From: Parcubacteria bacterium C7867-004
GTDB lineage: Bacteria > Patescibacteria > Paceibacteria > UBA9973 > UBA2103
Length of the DNA: 53,646 nucleotides
Assembly (NCBI GenBank): GCA_001189075.1
Contig: LFCN01000004.1
Coordinates: 1-53,646, forward strand
Reading direction: 5' to 3'
Under the pieces are notes generated by a model that was not told where the DNA came from, searched no databases, and saw only the letters and a list, made by a program, of their open reading frames with translations. Shown one piece after another: positions 31,736 through 40,204 of the stretch; within the stretch, counting starts at the first letter, position 1; every line of letters begins with the position of its first letter. A program made the translations under genes and the position numbers.

Positions 31736-32443
31736 ATGATTGATTTCACCTACGAAGGCCGTGACCTCGAAGCGATGTCGTTCGCCCAGAAGTATCACGA
31801 GTGGATACTTAGCCTGTTCCGTCCCTTTCTTGGAAAACGAATAGCGGAAGTGGGAGCCGGTTCGGGAAGTTTTACTGAGCTTCTTCTGAACGAAGGCGTC
31901 GAGGAACTGGTGGCTGTCGAGCCATCGAAGGAGATGTACCCGCTTCTCGTAAGACGCATGCAGGGGGATGCTCGCGTCATGTGCCGAAATGGATTCTTTG
32001 GAGACGAGAGTGTCGCATATCCCGAGCACTTCGACTCGATCGTGTACGTCAACGTTCTTGAACACGTCGAAGACGATGCGGGAGAGCTCCGTCATGTGTA
32101 TGCGGCGCTCGCTCCCGGAGGAACGGTGTGCATCTTCGTTCCGGCTCTCTCCTGGCTCTATAGCGAATACGATGCATCGATCGGTCATCATCGCCGATAT
32201 GGAAAGAAGCAGTTATCAAAGCTCGTGCGGGATGCCGGATTCGAGGTCGCAACTCTCGGGTACTTCGATATGGTCGGCGTGCTCGCGTGGCTACTTATCG
32301 TGAAGCTCCTGAAGAAAAGCCCGAGCGCAGGTAGCGTGGGTATCTATGACAACGTAATCGTTCCGGTCGAACGCATCATCGAATCAATGGTGCGAGCGCC
32401 ACTTGGAAAGAATCTTTTTATAGTTGGACGGAAGCCTGCTTGA
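31736..32443 (+). CDS. class I SAM-dependent methyltransferase
   Basis: A 235-residue protein with motif I RIAEVGAGSGSFTELLL, VAVEPSKEMYPLL, FDSIVYVNVLEHVEDD and YAALAPGGTVCIFVP. SIGHHRRYGKKQLSKLV follows, a stretch common in ubiE-like methyltransferases of glycan loci. A hydrophobic segment near residues 180-195 may touch the membrane. TAGGAT at 31718-31723 lies 12 nt before the ATG. The 3' end overlaps the convergent GtrA gene by 26 nt. Confidence 0.83.
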   Translation: MIDFTYEGRDLEAMSFAQKYHEWILSLFRPFLGKRIAEVGAGSGSFTELLLNEGVEELVAVEPSKEMYPLLVRRMQGDARVMCRNGFFGDESVAYPEHFDSIVYVNVLEHVEDDAGELRHVYAALAPGGTVCIFVPALSWLYSEYDASIGHHRRYGKKQLSKLVRDAGFEVATLGYFDMVGVLAWLLIVKLLKKSPSAGSVGIYDNVIVPVERIIESMVRAPLGKNLFIVGRKPA

Positions 32444-32825
32444 AGACCACGCCGTGGTACGCGACATAGCCGGTGACAGCGATCACGACTCCGCCCGCGA
32501 TTTGCGCGAATAGATACCAGAGGCCGAGTATGTCCACCAAGACATATACGACCACGGTGTTGACGCACAGGTTGATGAGGCCGACTAGTGCGTAGCCTGC
32601 GAATTGCACGTGCACGCCTGAAGCGACCGTATGGTCCCTGAAGGTCCAGTATTTCTGAAGCGTAAAGCCGAGAGTCATCGAGCCGAGAACTGCGAGGATC
32701 GAGGCGAGGAGGTAGTGGAAGCCGAAGAAGTGAACGAGCACGAATAGGATGAGCAGGTTACCGAGTGCAGCGGTGGTCCCGGAGAAGAGATAGCGCAGGA
32801 GTTTACGTATCTTGGGCGTGAGCAT
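32418..32825 (-). CDS. GtrA-like four-helix membrane protein
   Basis: A 135-residue GtrA family protein with four transmembrane helices. The start IRKLLRYLFSGTTAALGNLL and the conserved FTLQKYWTFRD after helix 2 are the family signature. GtrA-like proteins are thought to help move polyprenyl-phosphate-linked sugars across the membrane, which fits the GT2/GT39 pair nearby. I chose the ATG at 32825 because TAGACT ends 7 nt before it; the ATG at 32831 is only 1 nt from that box. Confidence 0.88.
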   Translation of the reverse strand: MLTPKIRKLLRYLFSGTTAALGNLLILFVLVHFFGFHYLLASILAVLGSMTLGFTLQKYWTFRDHTVASGVHVQFAGYALVGLINLCVNTVVVYVLVDILGLWYLFAQIAGGVVIAVTGYVAYHGVVFKQASVQL

Positions 32826-32832
32826 GCTCATC

Positions 32833-32838
32833 AGTCTA
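32833..32838 (-). promoter_or_regulatory. -10 box, leaderless gtrA-like gene
   Basis: TAGACT on the minus strand ends 7 nt before the ATG at 32825. Confidence 0.6.
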
Positions 32839-32886
32839 GCGCAGAGGCACGCTTGAAGCGATGCTGGCGGACCTGGAAGGCTGTAC

Positions 32887-32892
32887 TATACT
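32887..32892 (+). promoter_or_regulatory. -10 box, leaderless 32902 gene
   Basis: TATACT ends 9 nt before the ATG at 32902. Confidence 0.65.
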
Positions 32893-32901
32893 ACTCGCAT
32901 T

Positions 32902-35082
32902 ATGATACAGACCATTGCGCGGTGGGGGGTTATTTCGACGTTATTCCTCATAACCCTTATCCCGATGTATATGTCGGGACAGCTGTTCTTTCCTTTCATA
33001 ACGGGGAAGGCGTTCGCATTCCGTATCCTTGTCGAGATAGCGCTCGCGTCCTACCTGCTCCTCGTTTTGGTAGATCGGAAGTACCGGCCCCGCTTCTCCT
33101 GGACGCTCGTGATCTTCGGAGTGTTCACCGCCTGGGTGGCGGTCGCTGACGCATTCGGCGTCTTGCCGGTAAAAGCATTCTGGAGCAACTTTGAGCGCAT
33201 GGACGGCTGGGTGACGCTCATCCACGTCTTCGCGCTCTTCCTCATCACCGGAGCGGTCTTCTCGGTTGAGAAGCTGTGGCGGAAATGGTGGCTCGCGGTT
33301 ATCGCGGTATCGGTCATCGTCTGTCTTCATGGTGTGATGCAGATCCTACATGTGCCGGGTTTCGCCATACACCAGGGCGGTGTGCGTGCTGATGCGAATT
33401 TTGGCAACGCTATCTACCTCGCCGTCTATCTCATGTTCACGCTCTTCGTGACCGCCTGGCAGGCGATTGTGTCTCGCGGCTGGCTGCGTAATCTGCTCCT
33501 ATGTCTCATACCGATCCAACTCCTCGTGCTCGTGGCGGCTTCTTCGCGCGGCGCGCTGATCGGCCTTGTCGCAGGCGTCGTACTCTCCGCGGCGCTCTTC
33601 CTGTTCGAATCGAGGAAGCAGTGGAAAGATTCTCTGGCAGCGAAGATCGCACTCGGCGTCCTTATCGCGCTCACACTCAGTGCAGGCGCCTTCTTCCTTG
33701 CGCGTGACACGGCGTTCGTGAAGAGCGACCCGTCGCTCTCGCGCATGGCGACGGTCTTCTCGCTCGGACAGGAGCTTTCCGTTCGCTCGACCCTGTGGAG
33801 TATCGCGCTCGAGGGCGCCAAGGATCGTCCCATCGTTGGTTGGGGTCAGGAGGGATTCAGTCAGGTCTTCAATACCTACTATCACCCTTCGCTCTATGAG
33901 CAGGAATCGTGGTTCGATCGGGCGCATAACACGTATCTCGATTGGCTCGTCGCCGGCGGCGTGCCCGCGCTCGTCCTCTTCATCCTTCTGCTCGGCTTCG
34001 CGTTCGTAGCGCTCTTTCGTGCGAAGGGTATGGAGCCAGCAGAACGCATCCTCCTGATCGGCGCGCTCGGCGCGTATGCCGTGCAGGCGATCGCCATATT
34101 CGATAACCTGTGGAGCTATATCCCGCTGGCGGTGATACTCGCGATGGCGCACGCGTCCTCATCTCGGGAAATCCCTGCGCTCGCGAAGCTTCCGGAAGCC
34201 CGCTCTACAAATGCGACCGGCGCCGCTGTAGCCGCCATTGCGGTGATCGCAGTAGCGCTCATGTGGAGCGTGAACGTCCCGAACATCCGCGCGGCGAGCC
34301 ATCTCGTATACGCGATCTCTCCGATCGCGACCGATCTCAAGGTTAATTATGGTCTCTTCGAGAAGGCACTTGCTGACCATTCGTTTGGCGATCAGGAAAT
34401 CAGGGAGCAGCTCGTTCAGTACACGACCCGTGTGCTCCAGAGCAAGAAGGTTCCCGATGAGCTCAAGCTTTCGTTCGTAGCGCTCGCGAATAAGGAGATG
34501 GAAGCGCAGATTGCGCAGTCTCCGAATGATGCGCGCCTGCGCGTTCTTGCCGCCACAATGTTCGACGCGACCGGTGAATTCGACCGTGCGCTCGAGCAGA
34601 TAGATGCCGCAATACTGCTCTCCCCGAAGAAGCAGACGCTTCACCTCAAGCGCGCGTACGAGCTCTGGAGCCTTAATCGCGACGACGAGGCTCTCGAAGC
34701 CGCGAAATACGCACGCGATCTCGATCCGTCATTCCCGTCGATAGCGGTGTCCGCGGCCTACGGTATGATCCTCAATGGCGATCTCGCAGAAGGGAAGGCG
34801 CTCCTCACCGAAGCGGTTGGAACGACGACGCTCGACGATGATCAGCTCTTCTACGCGTACTACCAGGCAAAGGCGTACCCTGATCTGATACTCGTCGCTG
34901 CAGAGCGCGTCACGGTTACCAAGGGAGATCCGGAAGCGCGCTATCGCCTCGCGCAAGCATATGCAGCTGCAGGTCAGTTCGAGAACGCCAGGCGCGAGAT
35001 CGTCTTCACAATCGCGGAGCACCCCGAGGCGAAAGCCGCCGGCGAAGCGCTCATGAAGGAGATCTTCGTCCCTGCCCGATGA
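32902..35082 (+). CDS. O-antigen ligase-like protein with TPR domain
   Basis: A 726-residue protein. Residues 1-460 carry about 12 transmembrane helices with the Wzy_C/WaaL landmarks: a long periplasmic-type loop with GWGQEGFSQVFNTYYHP and FDRAHNTYLDWLVAGGVPA, holding the conserved His and Arg of glycan ligases. Residues 530-726 form a soluble helical domain with TPR motifs (DATGEFDRALEQIDAAIL, AYAAAGQFENARREI). Bacterial O-antigen ligases and polymerases join polyprenyl-linked glycans to lipids or proteins, and fusion to TPR is known for pilin and protein glycosyltransferases. It is likely the last step of the glycan pathway encoded upstream. It overlaps murB by 4 nt (ATGA). Confidence 0.85.
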   Translation: MIQTIARWGVISTLFLITLIPMYMSGQLFFPFITGKAFAFRILVEIALASYLLLVLVDRKYRPRFSWTLVIFGVFTAWVAVADAFGVLPVKAFWSNFERMDGWVTLIHVFALFLITGAVFSVEKLWRKWWLAVIAVSVIVCLHGVMQILHVPGFAIHQGGVRADANFGNAIYLAVYLMFTLFVTAWQAIVSRGWLRNLLLCLIPIQLLVLVAASSRGALIGLVAGVVLSAALFLFESRKQWKDSLAAKIALGVLIALTLSAGAFFLARDTAFVKSDPSLSRMATVFSLGQELSVRSTLWSIALEGAKDRPIVGWGQEGFSQVFNTYYHPSLYEQESWFDRAHNTYLDWLVAGGVPALVLFILLLGFAFVALFRAKGMEPAERILLIGALGAYAVQAIAIFDNLWSYIPLAVILAMAHASSSREIPALAKLPEARSTNATGAAVAAIAVIAVALMWSVNVPNIRAASHLVYAISPIATDLKVNYGLFEKALADHSFGDQEIREQLVQYTTRVLQSKKVPDELKLSFVALANKEMEAQIAQSPNDARLRVLAATMFDATGEFDRALEQIDAAILLSPKKQTLHLKRAYELWSLNRDDEALEAAKYARDLDPSFPSIAVSAAYGMILNGDLAEGKALLTEAVGTTTLDDDQLFYAYYQAKAYPDLILVAAERVTVTKGDPEARYRLAQAYAAAGQFENARREIVFTIAEHPEAKAAGEALMKEIFVPAR

Positions 35083-36095
35083 TCCACGGGGAGAACATCC
35101 CGCTCGCGCGCTTGACGACGCTCAAGGTGGGCGGACCCGCGCTGCACGTCATCGAGTGCGCTTCGGTAGACGATGTGCGGGAAGCGGTGGCGTTCGCGCG
35201 GGAGCAGCACCTCCCCCTCCTGCCGCTCGGGGAAGGGAGTAACGTGCTCGCGAGCGACGAGGGGTTTCCGGGCGTCGTGCTTCGTATGACTATACCGGGC
35301 ATTGTGGCTGAGGAATCGGATGATTCCGTCACGCTCGTCTGCGGAGCGGGCGTTCCGTGGGATAGCGTCGTGCGTGAAGCGGCTAACCGCGCACTCTGGG
35401 GTATCGAGAATCTTGCGGGAATCCCCGGTACGACAGGAGCGGCACCAGTGCAGAACATTGGCGCGTACGGTATGGAGCTCAAGCAGACGCTCGCCTGGGT
35501 TGATGCGTTCGATACACATACGGGAGAGATCACTCGTATCGAGAATTCCGAATGTGATTTCGGTTACCGCGACAGTCGCTTTAAGCATGAGACGAATCTC
35601 ATCATCATATCGGTGGCGTTAACGCTTTCGCGTCATGGTAGTCCGCAGACCGGATACTCTGACCTGGCGCGCCTCGCATCGGAGGGGAATGATCTCTCGA
35701 CCCCGGCCCTGATAGGAGAAGCGGTCCGTGCGGTCCGTGCGCTCAAGTTTCCCGATCTCACCGTTGTCGGTACTGCAGGCTCGTTTTTCAAGAATCCGAT
35801 ACTGACAGGAGATCAGCATCTTCATCTTGCGGCGAAGTACGGCGCGGTGCCGAGCTTCCCGGTCGAAGGCGGCGTAAAGATTCCGCTCGCGTTCGTGCTT
35901 GATCGCGTGCTTAATCTCAAGGGACACGAGCAGGGCAACGTATCGCTGTTCGGCAATCAGCCGCTGGTGCTCGTTGCGCAAAGCGGAGCGACGGCGTCGG
36001 AGGTAGATGCGTTCGCAGATATGATCGCAGTGCGCGTTAAGGAAGCGACGGGCATCAGCATCAATCGTGAAGTGCGGCACTTTCCTGAGCGCTAG
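35079..36095 (+). CDS. murB: UDP-N-acetylenolpyruvoylglucosamine reductase
   Basis: MurB reduces UDP-GlcNAc-enolpyruvate to UDP-MurNAc with FAD and NADPH. The 338-residue protein has TTLKVGGPALHVIECAS, PLGEGSNVLASDEGFPGVV (FAD binding), GIENLAGIPGTTGAAPVQN, GAYGMEL, FGYRDSRFK and the C-terminal GTAGSFFKNPI with the catalytic Ser, followed by VEGGVKIPLAFVLD. The length and YRDSRFK motif fit the E. coli-type (type I) enzyme. It is co-transcribed with the O-antigen ligase-like gene. Confidence 0.93.
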   Translation: MIHGENIPLARLTTLKVGGPALHVIECASVDDVREAVAFAREQHLPLLPLGEGSNVLASDEGFPGVVLRMTIPGIVAEESDDSVTLVCGAGVPWDSVVREAANRALWGIENLAGIPGTTGAAPVQNIGAYGMELKQTLAWVDAFDTHTGEITRIENSECDFGYRDSRFKHETNLIIISVALTLSRHGSPQTGYSDLARLASEGNDLSTPALIGEAVRAVRALKFPDLTVVGTAGSFFKNPILTGDQHLHLAAKYGAVPSFPVEGGVKIPLAFVLDRVLNLKGHEQGNVSLFGNQPLVLVAQSGATASEVDAFADMIAVRVKEATGISINREVRHFPER

Positions 36096-36115
36096 CAAAA
36101 CTTTTTTGTACGAAG

Positions 36116-36154
36116 AAAATAATTTCGGCACAATGGTTGCCGAAATTATTTTTA
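36116..36154 (+). terminator. perfect hairpin terminator after murB
   Basis: AAAATAATTTCGGCA (36116-36130) pairs over 15 bp with TGCCGAAATTATTTT (36138-36152). The A- and T-rich flanks let it work in both directions. Confidence 0.8.
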
Positions 36155-36303
36155 AAACTTATCCACACATTTTATTTTTTCATCTACAAATTGTTTGTAC
36201 ATGCGCAATACTTATCTGTAGCGCACATCAACAAAGATTTTTTTATAAAAACTTTTGTTGGGTGGGTCGACAATATCAGTCATAGAAATTCAACTTGAGA
36301 CCT
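36155..36303 (+). promoter_or_regulatory. AT-rich leader of H1-like gene
   Basis: This stretch is far richer in AT than its surroundings. It contains an imperfect inverted repeat, CAACAAAG (36229-36236) with CTTTTGTTG (36252-36260), around an A/T core. No clear TAnnnT box stands at 6-10 nt before the ATG at 36304. It probably holds the promoter of the small basic protein. Confidence 0.4.
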
Positions 36304-36465
36304 ATGGCAGCAAAAAAAAGGAAGGTAGCTAAGAAGGCAGTCAAGAAGGCAGCTCCGAAGAGGAAGCCTGCAAAGAAGGCCGCTAAGAAAGCTGCTCCAA
36401 AGAAGAAGACCGTTAAGAAGGCAGCGAAGAAGACGACCAAGCGCAAGGCAGCAAAGCGCAAGTAG
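36304..36465 (+). CDS. histone H1-like Lys/Ala-rich small protein
   Basis: A 53-residue protein made almost only of Lys, Ala, Arg, Pro, Thr and Val, in repeats of the type KKAAKKAAPKKK. It resembles bacterial histone H1-like proteins (HctA-type, C-terminal tails of AlgP) that bind and compact DNA or RNA by charge. It has no hydrophobic core and should be disordered. The gene is isolated, with an AT-rich upstream region and a terminator downstream, which suggests strong independent expression. It was found from the start codon ATG at 36304 and the clean codon pattern; short length makes it easy to miss. Confidence 0.8.
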   Translation: MAAKKRKVAKKAVKKAAPKRKPAKKAAKKAAPKKKTVKKAAKKTTKRKAAKRK

Positions 36466-36486
36466 TTTTCGGAACTGTTCTCTAAG

Positions 36487-36514
36487 AAAGCCTCCCTTTA
36501 GTGGGAGGTTTTCT
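36487..36514 (+). terminator. terminator of H1-like gene
   Basis: AAAGCCTCCC pairs with GGGAGGTTTT (one G-U), closing a loop of six, followed by TC. It lies 21 nt after the stop. Confidence 0.85.
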
Positions 36515-36628
36515 GTATGTGCCCGGTATGTTCGTCAATCGCACGAAGACATATCCGAGACTGCGTCGACGTTCAGATAAAACCGTGCGAATAGGCCGAT
36601 TTTCAGGTATAGTGGCCGTACTTCTTCC

Positions 36629-36634
36629 TATATA
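36629..36634 (+). promoter_or_regulatory. -10 box, secA
   Basis: TATATA ends 8 nt before the secA ATG at 36643. A second candidate, TATAGT (36608-36613), would give a leader of about 22 nt. Confidence 0.5.
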
Positions 36635-36642
36635 AGGTATAT

Positions 36643-39171
36643 ATGGCCAATATCCTCAGTAAACTCTTTGCCCAGAACCAATCGGGCTCTTTCATAAAGA
36701 CAGCACAGCCTATTGTCACGCTTGCGGCGGGATTGTCAGACGAGCTCGAGAAACTCTCGGATGAGGCTCTCAAGGGTCGAGTGGAAAGCGTGCGGACGAG
36801 GGCGGGGGGGACTCCGACCGTAGATGCGGACATTGCTGAAGTGTTCGCGCTCGTGCGCGAGGCCTCGAGACGCACGCTCAAGGAGCGACACTACGATGTG
36901 CAGATAATCGGTGGTCTCGCGCTCGCGCGCGGCAAGATCGCTGAGATGCGCACCGGAGAAGGAAAGACGCTCGTCGCCACACTTCCGGTAACGCTACATG
37001 CGCTTTCCGGTAACGGTGTTCATGTCGTTACGGTCAATGATTACCTCGCACGTCGCGACGGCGCATGGATGGGTCAGATATACGGAGCGCTCGGACTCAG
37101 CGTCGGCATCGTCACCTCGTCTGGCTCGTATCTGTACGATCCCGCGCATACCACGCCTGAAGAAGATGCTGCACGCGACACCGAGGGCTCGTACAAGGTC
37201 TTCTATAATTACCTGCGACCGGCGTCGAAGAAAGAAGCATATGCGGCAGATATAACCTACGCGACGAATAACGAGCTCGGATTCGATTACCTGCGCGACA
37301 ATACCGCGTACGACGCATCCCAGCTCGTTCAGCGCGGTCACCACTTCGCGGTTGTCGACGAGATCGACTCGATCCTTATCGATGAGGCGCGTACGCCGCT
37401 CATTATCTCGGGCCCTGCCGGAGACGCAGAAGGGCTCTACGAGCGCTTTGCAGGAATCGTCCGTACCTTCAAACAGGAAGAGGATTACACGGTAGACGAG
37501 AAGCAGCGCGCCATACAGATAACAGATGAGGGCATGCGGAAGGCGGAAAGCGCTCTCAATATCGAGAACCTCTACGCAGAGGGCGGCATGAAGTATGCTC
37601 ATCATCTCGATACCGCCGTACGAGCCAAAGCGCTCTTCCATGCTGATAAGGAATACGTCGTGCGTGAGGGCGAGATCGTCATCGTTGACGAGTTCACGGG
37701 AAGACTCCAGCCAGGTCGCCGCTGGAGCGAGGGCCTGCACCAGGCAATTGAAGCAAAAGAAGGGATGCCGATACAGAAAGAGACCCGCACCTACGCGAGT
37801 GTCACGTTCCAGAACTTCTTCCGCATGTATACGGGGGTCTGCGGCATGACTGGTACCGGTATCTCTTCCGAAGAGGAGTTCTATACCGTATACGGCCTCG
37901 AGGTTGTCCGGATACCGACCCATCGGCCGATACAGCGTCATGACTATGACGATCTCATCTTCCAGTCTACTGCCGGGAAATATCGTGCGCTTGCCCAGCA
38001 CATCAAAGGTATTCACGAGAAGGGACAGCCAGTACTCGTAGGAACGGTATCCATCGAGGATAACGAAGTGGTGAGCGCGCATCTTGCCGAAGCCGGCGTT
38101 CCGCACGAAGTCCTGAACGCGAAGAATCATGAGCGCGAGGGAGAGATCATCGCCCAGGCAGGACGTCTCGGAGGCGTTACGGTCGCTACGAACCTCGCTG
38201 GCCGCGGCGTCGACATCAAGCTTGGTGGGGCGGTCGCCTCTGAAGAAGAGCGTGAGGTTGTGCGGGGACTCGGCGGGCTCGCGGTAATCGGTACCGAGCG
38301 ACATGAAGCGAGGCGCATCGATGACCAGCTCCGCGGTAGAAGCGGTCGCCAGGGAGATCCCGGCGAGACCCGTTTCTATGTCTCACTTGAGGACAAGCTC
38401 ATGCGCGTATTCGCGTCCGACATGGTCAAGAACGTCATGGGAACCTTCAAGATTCCCGAGGATGAGCCTATACAGAGCTCGCTTATCACGCGCGCGCTCG
38501 AGACCGCGCAGAAGCGCATCGAGGGATTCAACTTCGATTCCCGGAAACAGGTCCTCTCCTACGACGATGTCCTGAACACGCAGCGCCTTTCCATATATCG
38601 AGAGCGCATGACGGCTCTCACTGGTTCGGATGAGGAGATCGAATTACTCGTACGAGAGCTCATCAGTGGCGATCAGAACGCGGTAGCGGCGTTCGAAGCT
38701 AAACGGGAGGAGTTCACTGCGCCCGTTCTGCTCGCGCTCATGCGTCGGTTGGTGCTTCAGATTACCGATAGCTTCTGGCTCGAGCACCTCGAGAGCATGG
38801 ATTACCTTCGACGTTCCGTGTCGCTCCGAGCATACGGTCAGCGCGATCCGCTTATCGAGTACCGTCGCGAAGGACTTACACAGTTCAAGTCTCTGCAGGG
38901 GAATATCGCTCGCTCCATCGCTGAGGCTATCCCGCGCATCGTGCCTGCTGACGATTCCCGCATCCGTGCAGAGGAAGAGAAGATGCGCGCGAAGCTCGTT
39001 GCCGCATCAGAGGGCGGGGAAGCTCCTACGGAAGGCACGACTCCTATCGTTAAGGGTGACGAGCCAGGACGCAACGACCTCGTTACTATCCGCAGTGGAT
39101 CGGAGACCCGACAGATGAAGTACAAGAAAGCCGAGCCATTCATTAAGGAAGGCTGGGAACTCATCACCTAA
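36643..39171 (+). CDS. secA: preprotein translocase ATPase SecA
   Basis: SecA drives proteins through SecYEG with ATP. The 842-residue protein has all motor motifs: MRTGEGKTLVATLP (Walker A, about residue 104), TNNELGFDYLRDN, DEIDSILIDEARTPLIISG (Walker B), FQNFFRMYTGVCGMTGT, TNLAGRGVDIKLGG and GRSGRQGDPGETRFYVS. The C-terminal zinc-binding Cys cluster of E. coli SecA is absent; the chain ends in an acidic-basic tail. obg follows after 3 nt, so they form an operon. SecA supports export of the large surface protein and other envelope proteins encoded here. Confidence 0.97.
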   Translation: MANILSKLFAQNQSGSFIKTAQPIVTLAAGLSDELEKLSDEALKGRVESVRTRAGGTPTVDADIAEVFALVREASRRTLKERHYDVQIIGGLALARGKIAEMRTGEGKTLVATLPVTLHALSGNGVHVVTVNDYLARRDGAWMGQIYGALGLSVGIVTSSGSYLYDPAHTTPEEDAARDTEGSYKVFYNYLRPASKKEAYAADITYATNNELGFDYLRDNTAYDASQLVQRGHHFAVVDEIDSILIDEARTPLIISGPAGDAEGLYERFAGIVRTFKQEEDYTVDEKQRAIQITDEGMRKAESALNIENLYAEGGMKYAHHLDTAVRAKALFHADKEYVVREGEIVIVDEFTGRLQPGRRWSEGLHQAIEAKEGMPIQKETRTYASVTFQNFFRMYTGVCGMTGTGISSEEEFYTVYGLEVVRIPTHRPIQRHDYDDLIFQSTAGKYRALAQHIKGIHEKGQPVLVGTVSIEDNEVVSAHLAEAGVPHEVLNAKNHEREGEIIAQAGRLGGVTVATNLAGRGVDIKLGGAVASEEEREVVRGLGGLAVIGTERHEARRIDDQLRGRSGRQGDPGETRFYVSLEDKLMRVFASDMVKNVMGTFKIPEDEPIQSSLITRALETAQKRIEGFNFDSRKQVLSYDDVLNTQRLSIYRERMTALTGSDEEIELLVRELISGDQNAVAAFEAKREEFTAPVLLALMRRLVLQITDSFWLEHLESMDYLRRSVSLRAYGQRDPLIEYRREGLTQFKSLQGNIARSIAEAIPRIVPADDSRIRAEEEKMRAKLVAASEGGEAPTEGTTPIVKGDEPGRNDLVTIRSGSETRQMKYKKAEPFIKEGWELIT

Positions 39172-39174
39172 TAT

Positions 39175-40149
39175 ATGGCATTCGTTGATGAGATAACCGT
39201 ACGCGCAGCTTCCGGACATGGTGGTCCGGGTGTTGTCCGTTGGCTGCATATCAAAGGAAACGAGAAAGCGGGACCGGGAGGAGGCGACGGCGGTCGTGGC
39301 GGCGACGTCATACTCGAGGGCGTCCGAGACCTCGCGGCACTCGCGAATTACCGCTACACAAAAGTTGCGCGGGGTGCTGATGGGGAAGCCGGAGGAAGCA
39401 ACGAGATGCACGGGGCTGATGGCGAACCGTACATTCTAAAAGTACCGGTCGGTACGGTTGCCCGCATGGAGTCTACGGGCGAGACCTTCGAGATACTTTC
39501 AGAGGGCCAGCAGATACTCCTCCTTCGGGGTGGAAACGGAGGGCTCGGGAACCCGCATTTTAAGGGGCCGTCGAACCAGAATCCGAAGACCGCAACTCCC
39601 GGGAAGCCGGGCAAAGAGAGCGTAATCCACATCAGTCTCAAGCTCATCGCTGACGCGGGACTGATCGGCTTTCCGAATGCCGGAAAGTCGTCACTGCTGA
39701 ACGAGCTCACCCGGGCTCGCTCCAAGGTCGGCGCCTACCCGTTCACTACGCTCGATCCGCATCTTGGCGACTTCTACGGCTTCATACTCGCCGATATACC
39801 GGGTCTTATCGAGGGCGCCTCGGAGGGACGAGGTCTCGGTTCCCGCTTCCTCAAGCACATAGAACGCACTAGATTCCTTGTGCATCTCGTCTCGTCTGAA
39901 CAAGAAGACGTCGTCGCGGCTTATAGGTCCATACGGGACGAGCTTGCCGCGTTCGGACACGGTCTCGACGAGAAACCAGAGCTCGTAGTCCTCTCAAAGG
40001 CCGACATGCTGTCTGTTGAAGAGCGGAAAGAGCGCGTTCAGGCACTCGAGGCGGTAGCGGGGAAGGGGGTGCTCGAGCTTTCCATACTCGACGACGATCT
40101 CATGAAGTCGTTCTCAGACAACCTCACGCGTCGGCTCGGAACCCGCTAG
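39175..40149 (+). CDS. obg: GTPase Obg/CgtA
   Basis: Obg is a ribosome-associated GTPase needed for 50S assembly and stress control. The 324 residues contain the glycine-rich Obg fold (GPGGGDGGRGGDVILEG, LPRGGNGGLGN-like region reading LLRGGNGGLGNPHF) and a G domain with GFPNAGKSSLL (G1), TT in switch I, DIPGLIEGASEGRGLG (G3) and LSKAD (G4). It lacks the C-terminal OCT domain. Usual rpmA and rplU neighbours are absent; here it follows secA. Confidence 0.95.
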   Translation: MAFVDEITVRAASGHGGPGVVRWLHIKGNEKAGPGGGDGGRGGDVILEGVRDLAALANYRYTKVARGADGEAGGSNEMHGADGEPYILKVPVGTVARMESTGETFEILSEGQQILLLRGGNGGLGNPHFKGPSNQNPKTATPGKPGKESVIHISLKLIADAGLIGFPNAGKSSLLNELTRARSKVGAYPFTTLDPHLGDFYGFILADIPGLIEGASEGRGLGSRFLKHIERTRFLVHLVSSEQEDVVAAYRSIRDELAAFGHGLDEKPELVVLSKADMLSVEERKERVQALEAVAGKGVLELSILDDDLMKSFSDNLTRRLGTR

Positions 40150-40165
40150 AGAAGGCGTCCCGGAG

Positions 40166-40194
40166 TTGTCTCCGGGCCCGGTTCCCAGTAAGCT
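40166..40194 (+). promoter_or_regulatory. promoter, leaderless gatB
   Basis: TTGTCT (40166-40171), 17-bp spacer, TAAGCT (40189-40194), then 10 nt to the gatB ATG. The region also holds a CCCGGAG-TTGT-CTCCGGG hairpin. Confidence 0.6.
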
Positions 40195-40204
40195 CTCTAT
40201 ATCC

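Noticed and set aside
36994..38304. 436-codon open frame on the minus strand
   Set aside because: It is antisense to secA, which is unambiguous.
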